In this document: positions 36,361 through 48,289 of the stretch, one piece after another
Layout: each line of letters starts with the position of its first letter
Numbering within the stretch: position 1 is the first letter of the stretch
Source: Tetraselmis striata
Taxonomy: Eukaryota; Chlorophyta; Chlorodendrophyceae; Chlorodendrales; Chlorodendraceae
NCBI GenBank assembly: GCA_006384855.1
Contig: VCJN01000604.1
Coordinates: 84,830 to 148,829, forward strand
Reading direction: 5' to 3'
DNA: 64,000 bases
Made by a program: the position numbers and the translations under genes
The notes under the pieces: model-generated
The model's database searches: none
Told to the model about the DNA's origin: nothing
The model's input: only the letters and a program-made list of their open reading frames with translations

Positions 36361-36837
36361 GCGCAGCTCTACCTAGTGCGCTGCGGCAGGGGCGATGAGG
36401 CCCGGCAGCTCGGTGTTGGCTGCGTGCTCGGTCATAGACGACATGCTGCCCATGCGAGCCACGGGAATGAGGGCTGCAGGGACGAGGCTGAGTAGGTAGC
36501 ATGCGTCGGCGGGTCCAGTGTCCCCGCGCTTGTCCGAGTGGAGGCACCATTTAGCAACGTAGGTCATTGTCCCGCCATGTGCAATCGCGTCCCCTCTTGC
36601 CCAACGAACGATAGCGTTGTCCATGTGGAATTTGCTGGCAGTGTGGTTCGGGGCGAACGATGCGCCGTTAACCTGGAAAACTCGGATATTTATACTGCGG
36701 TAGGAAGTACTGCGGGTTGGCGAGAAACCACCGCACACACACGTGGGCCTCCTATGAGGACGCGACGCGGAAGAAGAAGGAGCGGTGTCGCCCTGCCGGC
36801 CTTCGAAAACGGGGTCCTTGCAAGCGGAACTTGGCAT

Positions 36838-37520
36838 GCCCTCCGCCTCGCCCGGGCGGGTGGTGGCTGGCCGGGCTCTTGCGTGCCCTTGCGTGGGTCG
36901 CGGTGGCCCGACCTGGCGGTGGCAGTGGCGGCGCGGCGCAACGCGAGTGTAACACAGACGGATAAGTACTATGGAGTATTAACGAGCGTAATCCAGCGGC
37001 TCGCGTGGTGCGGGGCGGGCTCGGATCGTGGGGGCACCGCTCGCTACTCACGCGCTGAGCGGAGCCGGGAGAGGGGCACATCACTATCCCTGTAACCAAC
37101 GCCTTTTGTATCGTTGTGCTTAATTTTAAAATATAATATACGCGGATAATGTGACATCACGAATATATACCGTGGTCGTGACGAATAATACATATTCGTC
37201 ATGTGGCTCCCCCGACGATGAGTACCAGTACCCGCGCCGGCCGGCCTCGTAGTCTGCCCGCGCGCTGTGTCATTTCTTGCGCGCCGAAGTAAAAAGGCTT
37301 CATCACCTCTCCCGCCCTTTCTCCCACCGCACCGCGCCCAGCGCTCCGTGCACGCAGCCAACCGGGTCATTATCAGCACACGCAGGCGGTAGCCCTCGTA
37401 AGTGTGTGCGTGTGTGATTAGTTGCTACGACTGCACGCCTAGTGGTTTTAGTTCGGGCGGATTGCCCCAGCATCAGAGGTCGAGCGGGCTGGCAGATCTG
37501 TGCACAGGGTCGACGGCGCG
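36838..37520. other. Intergenic and 5' region of the SRP receptor gene
   Basis: An AT-rich stretch (about 37,100-37,200, many TATA/AATA words) separates the retroelement from the SRPRA start. It probably includes the promoter, but no specific motif stands out. No gene is seen. Confidence 0.45.
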
Positions 37521-40500
37521 ATGTTGGACTATTTCTGCATTTTCACCAAGGGCGGGGCCATCCTGTGGACCTTCCAACTAGCTGCCTTGAAGGTTTTTCA
37601 TCACGCGCCCTCGAGTCCTGCTGAGTTCGCCATGCCTGCTCTACGCACGCCTGAGCACCCCCCCCCCCCTCCCTACCGCTCTGCCTCAGGGCGAGCCGGT
37701 CCAGGCCCTGATCCGCACCTGCCTGCTTGAGGAGCGCTCTGCGGAGAAGAGCTTCAGCTACACCCCCAAAGACGGGGCGGCCTACACGCTTAAATGGCGC
37801 CTCAGCAACGTGAGCGCTCGCGTCTCCGCGGCGTTTGTGGGCTGCCTGGCGCGTTCTGATGCGATTTGGCTGTGGCGGCTGGCTGCTGACCACCGCCACT
37901 TCCATAATCTTCATTTGCGCGTGCAGGAGGTGGGGCTAGTCTTTGTGGCGGTTTACCAGCGAGCGCTATCCCTCACGTATGTCGACGAGCTGCTGGACAG
38001 CGTGGTTGGCAAGTTTCTTGGCGAGTTTGATGTTCAGAGGCAGGACTACAGCACCTTCAACGATACGTTCCGGCAACTGGTGCTGGAGGCCGAGAAGCAA
38101 AGCGCAGAGCGCGCAAAGGTAGCGTCCGACAGGGGAAGAAACGCTGGGTGGGGGGGTTCTGCGGGGTGAAGCACCTCCTGATCCTCCCTGACCATGCTGC
38201 TGCGGTGCCTCACCATGCCTAAACGCAGATGCCCCGGGCTGCGCCTCGCCCGTCTGCAGCCAAAGCAAGCGGCGGTGGCCAGAAGGTGCGCTGACTAGGC
38301 CTGATCTCTTGCCAGGGAAGGGCGTGTCGCAGTCAGTTCCCGCTTTGCGGTACCTGTGCGTGTGTGTCGACTGGCTGACATTACTCTGCGGGACCTAGGC
38401 GGCAGTCCAGAAGGCAGCCGAGACAGATGAGGATGACGAGGATGACGACACCGGCAGCGACGGTGATGCGGAGCAGCTGGAGCCGGCACCGCAGGCAAGG
38501 GCAGTGAGACACACATGCGTGACTGGCTGACACTACTTACTTTGGGCGGATACTATGAAGGCTTCAGAATGTAGGAGCAGGCAGGGCTGTGTGTGGGGGG
38601 GGGGAAGGGGGGCTCACGCTAGCTATGCATGGCGCAGGCGGATGCTTCAGTGGAGACGATGGAGGATCGGCTCAAGAAGCTCAAGCTGGGCCGCAGGGGT
38701 GCGAGGGGGTCGGGCGCCAAGGCCCACAAGCCAGACAAGGTACCCTGATACCTGCCTCCCCGTCCGTCCCCGGTAGTGTGAGTTGCGGCCGGTAGCGTGC
38801 AAAGCCCTGAGCCCGGATGTGCACGCTTGGGCGACCCAAAGGAGGAGAAGAAGGCTGATGAGAAGAAGCCAAAGAAGGGAAAGGTGAGCGCCCGGGTAGC
38901 CAGCACCAGCGGCCGATGCCAGCAGACAGAACCGCTGCATAGGGCCAATCTCCCTGCCCAGCTCACCTGACACCCTCTGGCATGCTCTGCCTGGCAGCAA
39001 ATGCGCAACTGGAACAACCTCTATGCGGGCCAAGGCGAAGAGGAGGCGCCCCAGAAGCTTGACTTTGCCTGTGACTCCCCCAAGGTTGGTGGGAGGGAGG
39101 AGCAGGAGCAAGGGGGGGGGGGGGGGGGGGGGGTCATCAGCTGCCCCGCTTTGGCCGGGCCTCCTTTGGTGGGGCCAGGCAGCCCTCATTGTGCCTGCTG
39201 CTCCGTCATGCAGAAAGCACCCATGGTTGAGGAGTCGATTGTGGGGCCGTCGGGGATGGATATCGAGGCAGACGTCGCGGAGCTAGACATGGGAGAGTTG
39301 GAAGAGGAGGACGGTGGCGACCCCCAGAAGGGCGGCTTCCTGGCCAGTATGGTCAGTGCCGCTCCTGGGGCACCCCTGCCTTCCAAGCACAGGCTTGCAT
39401 GCAGCTGCAGTTACCCACCTCAGAGCTGATGGGCGGCCTGCGGACGGGCGTGGCAGCGCTGTTTTTTCGTGTCTGCTCGGCTCAATCACCAGCCGTCTGG
39501 CCGCGGCGCACTGCGCACAGGTGCGCTCCCTCAAGGTCAGCGTCATCGGCGGGGAGCCTCTGAAGCGCAGCGACATCGAGCCTGCCCTGGATGCGCTGAA
39601 GAAGAAGCTGATGGAGCGCAACGTGGGGCATGACATTGTGGGCAAAATTGCGGACAGCGTGGCCCTTAGCCTGGAAGGCAAGAAGATAGCGTCCTTCACT
39701 CGCATCAGTAAGGTACGGCGACTGCAGGGGGGCAGCGGGGGGGGGGGGGGGGGGCAATGAGGTGCTGACATGTTTGTTGGGCGCCTGGGTATGGCAGGTG
39801 GTATACACAGCGGTGGAGGAGGCGCTGGTCCGCATCCTCACTCCGGCGCGCTCGATCGACATTCTGCGCGAGGTTCAGGCCAACCGTGCCAAGCCTGGGA
39901 AACGACCCTACGTCGTCACCTTTGTTGGGGTCAATGGTGTGGGCAAGTCCACCAATTTGGCTAAGGTGCCCCCCACCCACCAATCCACCCCCACTCCCTT
40001 TCCTGGCAGCTGCTTTCTGCTGCCACATTGTCCACAGTGCATTTACCAGTCGCCCGTTTCGGCGTGCATGAATGCAGGTTGCGTACTGGCTGATGCAGCA
40101 CAACGTGAAGGTCATGATTGCCGCATGTGACACCTTTCGTTCCGGGGCGGTGGAGCAGCTCCGCACTCATTGTCAGCGCCTCGGGGTGGCCCTGTATGAG
40201 CGGGGCTATGAAAAGGACCCCGCCAAGGTGCGCGACCAAGTGTTATGCATGCCGCAGTTGCTCTCGCGCTGGTGCTGCTCTGAGTCCTCCTGCCCCGCGC
40301 CGCAGGTTGCGTTTGAGGGCGTGAAACAGGCCGAGCGGGAGGGGGCAGACGTTTTGCTGGTGGACACCGCCGGCCGCATGCAGGCAGGTTGCCCATCATA
40401 GATGTGGTCAGCAGAGTTACAGCTGAGGCGCCGCCGATTGCTGCAGAGCGCGCTGACCCTGGGTTGGCTACCTGCCACAGGATAACGACCCGCTGATGCG

Positions 40501-41027
40501 TGCTCTCGCGCATCTCATCAGCCTGAACAAGCCCGAGCTGGTGCTTTTTGTTGGTGAGGCACTCGTTGGAAACGATGCAATCGATCAGCTCACCAAGTTC
40601 AATCAGGTGATCGCTTTCGAAATCTGTATTTTTCATAGAACACACGTATGCCTATCCTGTCCATGCTCACGCCTGCAGCGCAAACCACTGAGAGGAGTCC
40701 TATGTGCCCTGTGGCAACAGCGCCTGACTGACCTGGCAGATTCCCAAGATGCGCGCACGAGGGCCATTGACGGTATTGTGCTCACCAAGTTTGACACCAT
40801 CGACGACAAGGTGTGTCTTGGTTGTGCCCTGCCACGCCATTTTCCACTTCACCCCAATGCAACTCGCTCTCACTGCTGGCGCATCACGTTGCTGTGCACA
40901 GGTGGGTGCCGCTATTTCCATGGTGTACACCAGCGGTGCTCCAGTGATGTTTGTCGGTTGCGGCCAAACATACGTAGATCTGAAACGCCTGAATACAAAG
41001 GAGGTGGTCAACAGTCTCCTTGGGTGA
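37521..41027 (+). CDS. SRPRA: Signal recognition particle receptor subunit alpha, 16 exons
   Basis: Docking GTPase at the ER membrane that receives SRP-ribosome-nascent chain complexes and hands them to the translocon. Exons: 37521-37592, 37690-37809, 37927-38118, 38229-38285, 38399-38494 (or 38503), 38638-38739, 38842-38883, 38998-39084, 39214-39351, 39521-39712, 39798-39965, 40078-40227, 40306-40383, 40481-40606, 40721-40810, 40902-41027; 611 residues (human about 638). N-terminal SRX domain ([27 protein letters not shown]) binds SRPRB. Then an acidic/basic linker ([20 protein letters not shown]), the four-helix N domain ([13 protein letters not shown]), and the G domain: G1 [14 protein letters not shown]2 [12 protein letters not shown]3 DTAGRMQ, G4 TKFD, G5 FVGCGQTY. 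All introns are phase 0; the 40384 intron is GC-AG. The start at 37521 was chosen because MLDYF matches the family N-terminus; an ATG at 37500 is in frame. Exon 7's acceptor is weak. Confidence 0.93.
39112..39133. repeat. G22 run in an SRPRA intron
   Basis: 27 bases after the donor of exon 8 (39084). A second run, G16-17, lies at about 39738-39754 in the next-but-one intron, again near its 5' end. Here the G strand is the sense strand, opposite to the filamin gene. Confidence 0.95.
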
Positions 41028-41123
41028 AGATGGATCAGACAGGCAGTGACATGTATCACTTGCCTGAAGCCACTCCAGCTGCATGCAGTCTATGTGGCCT
41101 GCCCTCTAAGTCGAGGCTGCCGT

Positions 41124-41128
41124 TGTAA
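41124..41128 (+). promoter_or_regulatory. TGTAA polyadenylation-type signal
   Basis: TGTAA, the polyadenylation signal preferred in chlorophyte nuclear genes, lies 97 bases after the SRPRA stop codon. A single pentamer is weak evidence alone; distance and context fit. Confidence 0.5.
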
Positions 41129-41566
41129 CACACACTTGGTCGCAAAAGCAATGCAGGCTGCCTCCCGCCTGGTCACATGCCTTCATGTCACAGAACTGGG
41201 CTGCCCTTTCTACATTTTGAACCGAGCATATGTTATGTGGCCTAAAAGCTGAGACCTAGGTTTCTAGTCAACTCCATGTGCAGCTAGCCGGAGTGTCCTT
41301 GCTCATATATCATTGTGTTAATACCCCAACATAGAGCACAACCGATAGCCAGAGATGGGATGCTTGAGGAAATAGCGCACACGGCAATGATGTTGCGAGC
41401 ACTTCACATCACCCATGAGTCACGATGCACGCACATACCCGTGTTCTGCTTGGCGCACTTGATGAAGGTGATTCTCGGTAGTACGATTAGACCACTCCAG
41501 AAGTCTTCTTCTGCCATCTTCACGTGCTGCTTGTGTGGGTGGGCTTGCATTTGCCTATAGCCATAA

Positions 41567-41820
41567 TTCCATATATATGTTGAGATCCATGGGGACATGC
41601 AGCCCATGTGTACACGGAGCGGTCGGTGTGGACATGGAGCCGCCATTGACCCATGTCCACATGGCCCGTACTATGTACGTACACATGGTACTATGTACTC
41701 CATGTGTACATAGCATGGGCCATGTGGACATGGGTCAATGAGGCTCCATGTCCACATGGACCGCTCCGTGTACACATGGACCCGCATGTCCACATGGATC
41801 TAAACATATATATACATAGG
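41567..41820. mobile_element. Foldback MITE with ~115-base inverted arms
   Basis: The segment folds on itself: CATATATATGTTGAGATCCATG at the left is matched by the complement of CATGTCCACATGGATCTAAA at the right. The arms stay paired through CATGTGTACACGGAGCGG and CATTGACCCATGTCCACATGG to a short loop near 41,690-41,700. Both arms are built of CATGTNNACATG-type words. There is no coding capacity. Ends are TA-rich, so a TA target duplication is possible but cannot be proved here. Confidence 0.8.
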
Positions 41821-41939
41821 GTGGTATCAAACTTTTCGCCCCCGGAAATGCAGCACAGGCCAAGTAAACTCGGTATTATTTGGTAGGTAGCATGGTAGAC
41901 ACTCTCCTTCATGAGTCTTGCCATGTACGTATCTGTCCG
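41821..41939. other. Spacer between MITE and retroelement remnant
   Basis: Short AT-rich spacer; nothing recognised. Confidence 0.4.
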
Positions 41940-44900
41940 TATCGCCACGTCAGCACCGGCGGCGCAGACTGGACTGTTGAAAACGCATTGCGTTTGTTAG
42001 AAACTAGGGTGGCAGTCGGGGCTGTTGCTCACAACAGCCAGTATTTCTGCATCTGTTACCACCAGCGTAACAAGTCACCCTGAAACTGCACCTTGCCCTC
42101 TACACGAGCATGCGCCCATCTGCTGGCATCATGGTTCTGGATCGGGCGGCCCAGCCGCCGACGAGCGTCCCCTTGTGCCGGCACGAGCCGCCACCGAGAC
42201 CCTCGCCGCATTGTATGATAAAACATGCTCACGACATGTATGCCACCTTCACCCCAGTGCAATGGGCGAACTGTCTGCACGACGCCGCCGACGTCCACCG
42301 CACTGACTGGTTCCATTTAACCAGCATGGTTGCTCTCCCGGGCATTAGCCCATCGCGACACCATCGCACGACTGACAAACGCCGACCGCACCGCATTCTA
42401 CGACCACACGGCCCGCATTTTGCGCCTCCTAGAGCACGACTCTGCCGCCCACAGTATGGCACCCCAAGTTAACGGCCAGAGGTGCCCATACCGCAGCATC
42501 ATTGGCCTACCCTATTGCAAGCGCCCCAGCAACCATAGACTCCCTTTGCTGGCACACAACGACGACGGTGCCACCGGATACGGGCACAGCTAGATGTGCT
42601 TCGGCTGCGGCTAGCTCCGGCGGCTCCGAGGCCCCCATCGGAGGCAGCCCCAAGCAACGCAACTACACGACGCCCGCAAAGCCACATGTGCGTCCACCCC
42701 GCGCGGGGGCAACACCTCCTGCCGCGCCTACATTAAGTCCTACGAAGGCTCCAAGGACCGCCTCGACGCATGCGGCCGCCCCAACAACTCTCCACTGCAC
42801 TACGCAAACCGGGCGTATATATGGGGCGCAGCTCGACCTACTGGCCGAAAAGCCGATCGACGACAAGGCCCGACAGTGGCACAAGCTCTAGGCTACCAGC
42901 CCCCCGCCAACCCGTCGCAACCCTACCCCGACCGCACCACTTAGAGGCTTACCACGTCAACCTGCTCACCTGGCACTGGGAGCTGTTGCACGTGGTCGAC
43001 TCCTTGCTCTTCGACAAACCTCCGACGGCGAGCGGCGCGTGCGTGGAGACCATCCTTGGCGTCATTGGCGGCATCCGCTTCATGCACGCCGTGCAGAAGG
43101 CATGTGAGCACGGCAACGGCGACCCCGCCTTGAGCTGGCCCTTGAGCTGGTCTACCCGTACAAGCAGCCAATGGTAATACCGCGCGTACCTGGTCTCTTG
43201 CGAGTTGTCCATGTTCGACCAGTGGTTCCCGTTTCTGCAGGCCAAGCAAATGGACATGCTCCGCATGGGGTTGGCTCCGCACATGCACGACGACCTCCAG
43301 CGTCAGCTCATCATCTGCACCGCGCACGGACTCCTCAACACAACTTGGCCGGACGAGCTTCCGCCCGGCAACGCGGGCCGCCCCCCGACCACATGCCTCA
43401 AGCCGCACCAACCCGAACCCCGCCCCGTCGGGGCCTAGTGCCGTCACCCTCACGCACTGGTGGGCGAGCTGGCCACCCCATGCCCCGCCGGTCCCTCCGC
43501 GGACCGCGGAAGTGACAAGGGCATACGTGGGGCCGGTGGAGCTCGGGTCTCACTGATTCTACCCCCCTGAGGTCACCGCTATCCGTTATGCAACTGCGCA
43601 AGTTCGCCATCGACCACGCCCTATTTCTCGTACAGACCTAGACAGCACCGATTGCAGGCCCATCTACTCTCATGACGGCACGGTGAGAAGCCGATGCTCG
43701 CTCACTCACCCGGCTGCTAGACTCGGTCTGACAGCCGCTCCGCTCCGCGCTCTTGAAGCCGACCTAGTCGCCTTCCTTGACGGGCTCCGCGTCGTGCGGC
43801 GCTCCTTCAAACCCGCCTCCGGCTCCCGGAAGGCCGCGAACCGCCGCTACATGGAGCTGGGTACCGCGGCGATCGTGCGCCCCCATGGTGACGTGGGTCA
43901 CCCCCGCCAACCACGCCCCTGCCTAGGCGGGATGCTACTAGGGTCAGGCCGGGGTCATCGACAACCTCCGTGGCGTCTACACCCCCGGCCTCCGCGTAAA
44001 CACTGCAACCCTGCTGATGAGCCCCGCACATGTGCCATCGGACATGAAGGCGCAACTTCTCGAGGGCGCCCCTCTCCTGTGGACGGGCGCCCCCCCGCGC
44101 TCCCGCAAAGACAACTACAAGTCGTGCTTCGACAACGACAACGCCGCAGGCGTCGATTTCGACCGCATCATCGCGCGCGGCTTATGTGAAGGGCCCCTTA
44201 TTCACTACCTCTCGTGGATCGTCAGATCGTCAATCCGATTGCTTGCACCATCAAGAGCGTACAAGGGTTCAAGGCCCGTAACGTCGCGGACTTCAAACAA
44301 TCCGGTGTTAATGACTTTTTAGCCCGGGTTTCCTGCCATCTCAGCGATACGGTGTCCGTGAGTCACTGCAGCCGGGGACTACGCCCTCGGCAAAATTGAC
44401 CTCATCACCGACGCCTTCTTCATCTGCTGGCCCATTGCCTCTTCGGATTGCGACTACCAAGTTTTCCAACACCCGGTCACGAAGGAGTATTACCGCTACC
44501 GCTACGTCCCGTTCGGTAATCGCCAGGCCTCGGCTCTACACCAACGATGGGCTCATATCATCCGCGACATCATGTTGAAGGAGGGTCTCCAATTCTGCGT
44601 ACCCGAGTCCCTTGAGGCCTCGTACGTAAATTTCGACGTCGCGGGCACTTGGACGATTTCCTTCTCAAGTTCGACCGCTCCTTGACATTCCCCGTGGCGG
44701 CAGGACTTGATATATTTGTCGTTCGTCAACATGCTGCACAATTATGGCCTCCCAATCAAACTTCCGGCCAAGAACGAGTGGCCCTCCACTCGCTGCGAGT
44801 TCGTCCGCGTCCTCGTCGACACGGTTCGGGGCACGGTCGACGTCTCCACGGCCAGATGCGACAAGCTCAGAGTCCGCGCGGACGACCTCCGGGCCGAGGT

Positions 44901-45125
44901 CAACATCTTGGGCAAAGCTGCCCGGGGCATTTTGGCCTCTTGCATCAGCAAAATCCAGTGGACTTGTCCGGCCGTCCTGCCCAAACAGGCCCACCTTGTC
45001 AGCCTCCACCGCGCACGTGATTTCCTCGTCAGCGCCGCTGCGTCGGCCAATTCTTCCCGACGGTTGGGACGACCCCGCCGAACCCTGCGTCGTGAACCCG
45101 GCGGCGCGCGAGGATGTCCCGTGAC
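41940..45125 (+). mobile_element. Heavily decayed plus-strand retroelement
   Basis: Short coding scraps in shifting frames read in order like one element: a gag-like segment (ATFTPVQWANCLHD..., HRDTIARLTNADRTAFYDHT; 42.2-42.4 kb), a second segment (NLLTWHWELLHVVDSLLF, MFDQWFPFLQAKQMDM; 42.95-43.3 kb), then RT. RT traces: VADFKQSGVNDF (44.3 kb), DYALGKIDLITDAFFICW with the first catalytic Asp (44.38 kb), EYYRYRYVPFGNRQASAL (44.5 kb), a HLDDFLLKF catalytic box (44.65 kb), and GLPIKLPAKNEWPST..FV (44.75 kb). The YVPFG and LDD wording is closer to DIRS or other LTR-type RTs than to non-LTR RTs. Many stops and indels; no terminal repeats found. Confidence 0.55.
44380..44860 (+). pseudogene. Reverse transcriptase core remnant
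   Basis: The best-preserved part of the 42-45 kb element. The Asp of KIDLITDAFF and the LDD of HLDDFLL are the two catalytic sites; between them lies the VPFGNRQA substrate-grip segment. Frame changes near 44.40, 44.63 and 44.70 kb disrupt it. Confidence 0.6.
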
Positions 45126-47897
45126 ACCTTGGAAGCCGGCACGTCGTGCCCGGGCCCCTCCCCCTCGGACCCCCTCCGGCCATCACATGGCGGACCATCC
45201 GAGCGCAAATGAGAAAGCCATCACATGGCGGACTCAAAAGTCTCAAAATATAATGCATCACATACATTCACGATCCAACATTGAAGCATGGATTGCTGCG
45301 TATATATGGCATCCTTGCGTACATATAGGCTTACTAAAACCTCGGGATGTGGAAGAATTGATTCATTGATCAAAGGCCGGCATCCTTGAGGGCATCGAAA
45401 TATCAAAGGCCGTCCACGCACGTGTTGTCATCCGTGATGGCCTTCAATTTGCCCTATAAGTGGGCTCATGGCTAGCGATCCACACATATGTAAGTGACAC
45501 CAACGCGCACGATACTCGTGTTGCTGCTGGTACGCATGCGTACGTACAGGTTACTCGCACCCTATGGGTACTCGTAATCCTGCTTGCACTTGCCGGTCGC
45601 CTCGTAGTCGCTCGTACTGTCGCCTCGTCGTCCTCGTACTAATACTTCGCCTTCGCTTGTACTCGCACTCGATGTGCTCGTACTCGTACTTCGCTTGGCT
45701 TGTACTCGTTCTCGTACGCCTCGGTCGCCAGTTGCCACCCAGTTCTTCGCTCCTTCTTCGGCTCCAACAGTACATCGTATGGCAATGTAGAGTATATAAC
45801 ACTCTCAGTCACCCCGTTAATGAACAGCGGCCTCGTCGTTCGCCAGTAATCGCTACGTTCAGCAGAATTGGTGGTCGTGGTAGAGTCGCGTAGCCAAAAT
45901 ATGTACATATATATATATAGTTCACTCGGTGTATAGGAAGTCCCTTCGGAAAAAAAAAGCCTCATAGTTGAGCATAGTCCTTCTGGTGCGGCATGTCACA
46001 GCAGATCGCCACCAGCAGTAGTGGCACCGATAGGTGTCGCTCGGCGAGTAGCCATATGAATGAAGCACTCGTCGAGCTCAGCCTCGTCGCGTCGCACTGT
46101 CGCAAATCCCCTCTTGACTCGTGGCGTGTGCGCCATCGCTCCATTGTTGCCATCGGAACGCGCACTCGCGTAGTCGTGGTCAAAGATTGTATACCATTGG
46201 CGCTCGCGTCGTAGTTCGTCGACTTAGCATGCTCGCATCTTCGGTGGCGGCATCGGCACGCCACGCTTCGGTGTCGCTCGTCGCTACGCAGTAAGTCGTC
46301 GCTGCTCGCAATGTCGTTGGTGCGTCATATGTCGCGGCCCGGACAACACTCATACACGCACGCAATCGCTCATTCGCTTAACCGTAGTCGTATGTTGTCC
46401 ACGGATTTTTCTGGCTTCAATAAACAGCATCTTTCTCGTCTCAATCTCGGTCAAAACTCGTGGCACAGCTCGTACATGGTATCATCGGCAAGTACCTTAC
46501 AGTACTTCTGCAAGTAGATAACCGCCACATGACGGAAACCTCCTCGCCATTTGTACTCGTAGTCGATTACTCATCGCATCAGTACAATACCTCCGTCCCA
46601 TACCGGTGATACTGTCTTCGATTCTGATGCAGAGTCGTAGACATACTCGGGCAAATATTCTGTTGTTAATGTATTTTGCACTCTTGGCCTCCACAGTGGT
46701 AGATTCGTATTCGCTGCTTCGGTGTCTCCTACATTGGTACGACGCGCTTCGTTCGGTACTGTACCGCGAATAGCTTGTACAGATAGGTAACGCGCCAAGT
46801 CGCTGTCTCTCCGCAGCTCCCATCTCGTGCCATCGTCGCGTTGGCCGTCGTCGAGTCGTCTGTCTCGTCCGCATGCAACAGGGTCTCCTCTGCCATGTCT
46901 CGGTTCTCAGTTGTTCACCCAGTGACATGCATGGATGGTCGGGGTATGGCGGCTGGGCGTTCTTTCTGGTCGACTGGGTGTAGCATGTTCCGCAATGGTC
47001 ATACGGTCGCCAGTGTAGCCAATAATGCTCTTTGCGGTTCCTTTTCGTACCAGCGGTTTGTTGCCAGTATTTTGGGATCTAATCCTCGAAAAAATGCGCG
47101 CGTTCGGACGGTTAGCCGTGGTCACCCAGGATTTTCACATGACGGCTCATGTCATAATTTTGCAGCGCTCTCGTCGGTTCTTGGTTCATTTCTGCAGCTT
47201 TTTGTACTCGCATACAAAATTAATCGTACCAGCACCTCATGGTTGTACCGGTAACCACAGCTGTTCTGTCTTCTTCATATTTTTACTTCGATTTTCCTGC
47301 TGTGGCGGGTTCTTTTTGAAGCGCAAAACAAAAAATCCGCGGGTCTTCTCGTTCTCCATACCGGCTTGTTAACAATACTGTACGTGCAGATATAACGGCA
47401 GATACATGTCGGGTCTGGTCGATGTCGCGCCATCGCCAATTCACGTTGTCTGAATTGTAGCTGGGGTCGCAAGTCGCACGTTGCTCCGCCCTCATGGCTT
47501 CGAAGCTTGCAACGTCAGCGTTACACATCTCGGATCGAACGTTCGGCCGCTCCTTGGTACTCGCGATCTTCGTCCCCACGCTATACTTAGTCGTAAATTC
47601 GCTCGCTCGTTGTCGCCTCCTCATCGTCGCTACATCGCTCTGTCCCCATCTCGCGTCTCGCTCTCGTCGCTATGCCGCTCTCTGTGTGGAATATGGAAAC
47701 ATGTGCTTCGGTCACCGCTCCGAAACCAAATGTCACATTGCACGGCTAGGAATAATATTTAACGGAGATTTGGGAAAAGGGATTCTTACAGTACAGGAAC
47801 TCGGTAATTTGGGTGACTACGGCTAGATGTCCGAACGCGCGCATTTCTTTCAAAAAAATGCAAGTGTTATATTCTCTACACTGTTGTAAGTAAGTGT
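45126..47897. other. CTCGTA-rich low-complexity region without a gene
   Basis: No supported coding region. From about 45,530 to 46,330 the sequence is dominated by degenerate CTCGTA/TCGTCG/CGTACTCG words, and weaker echoes continue to about 47.7 kb. A duplicated GCCATCACATGGCGGAC occurs at about 45,179 and 45,219. The rest is mixed AT-rich sequence. Confidence 0.5.
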
Positions 47898-47899
47898 TA

Positions 47900-47929
47900 G
47901 CGAGAAAAGGCCCTATCTTTCAACACTTT
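47900..47929. repeat. Left terminal inverted repeat
   Basis: GCGAGAAAAGGCCCTATCTT continuing TCAACACTTT; pairs with 51633-51663, with about 3 mismatches or gaps. Confidence 0.85.
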
Positions 47930-48289
47930 CCCTAGAAGCCCTAGCTGTCCAGCCGTTGGGCCACTACTAGGAGCTGTCTATGGCGCGTCCGATAGCCCTT
48001 GAGTACGGCTACCTTAGGGCGGAGGGCCGCCCCCGATGGACTTTCCTAGTGTGTGCCAGGCAGGGGTGAAGCGATGGGGGCAGCATATTTTCCGGGTCGC
48101 GGGAAAATAAATACGGGCGCGCGTTTCAACACATAAGAATCATCCGGCTGCACGTGGCCGTGCGTCGCCAATAACTCTCACCACCGTCCTTGCAGTGCCG
48201 CTTAGAGGCCGTGGTAGTCGGTCAAGGCGGGGCGTGGCTGCCCAAGTCCCTGGGGGACGACATAGCCGGCTCGCCAGTCAGCCAGCTCG

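Larger units (their letters stand above)
31778..36837 (-). mobile_element. Decayed R2-like non-LTR retrotransposon
   Basis: Order on the minus strand: a proline-rich open frame (36360-35341), C2H2-type zinc fingers (35259-34882), RT (34865-33240), a long thumb/linker, a CCHC knuckle (about 32.12-32.06 kb) and a C-terminal segment with a D...D pattern reminiscent of restriction-enzyme-like endonucleases. Zinc finger, RT, CCHC and REL in this order is the R2/NeSL-type plan, as opposed to APE-type LINEs. A further minus-strand frame, 36837-36373, precedes it and may belong to the 5' part. Frameshifts near 33.25, 32.65 and 32.10 kb show that this copy is dead. No poly-A tail or target duplication could be fixed. 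Confidence 0.72.

Noticed and set aside
39410-39470. Extra SRPRA exon ([16 protein letters not shown])
   Set aside because: Exons 39351 and 39521 join directly in phase to give the family-like FLASM-VRSLKV sequence; including the extra exon adds a segment without counterpart in the family.
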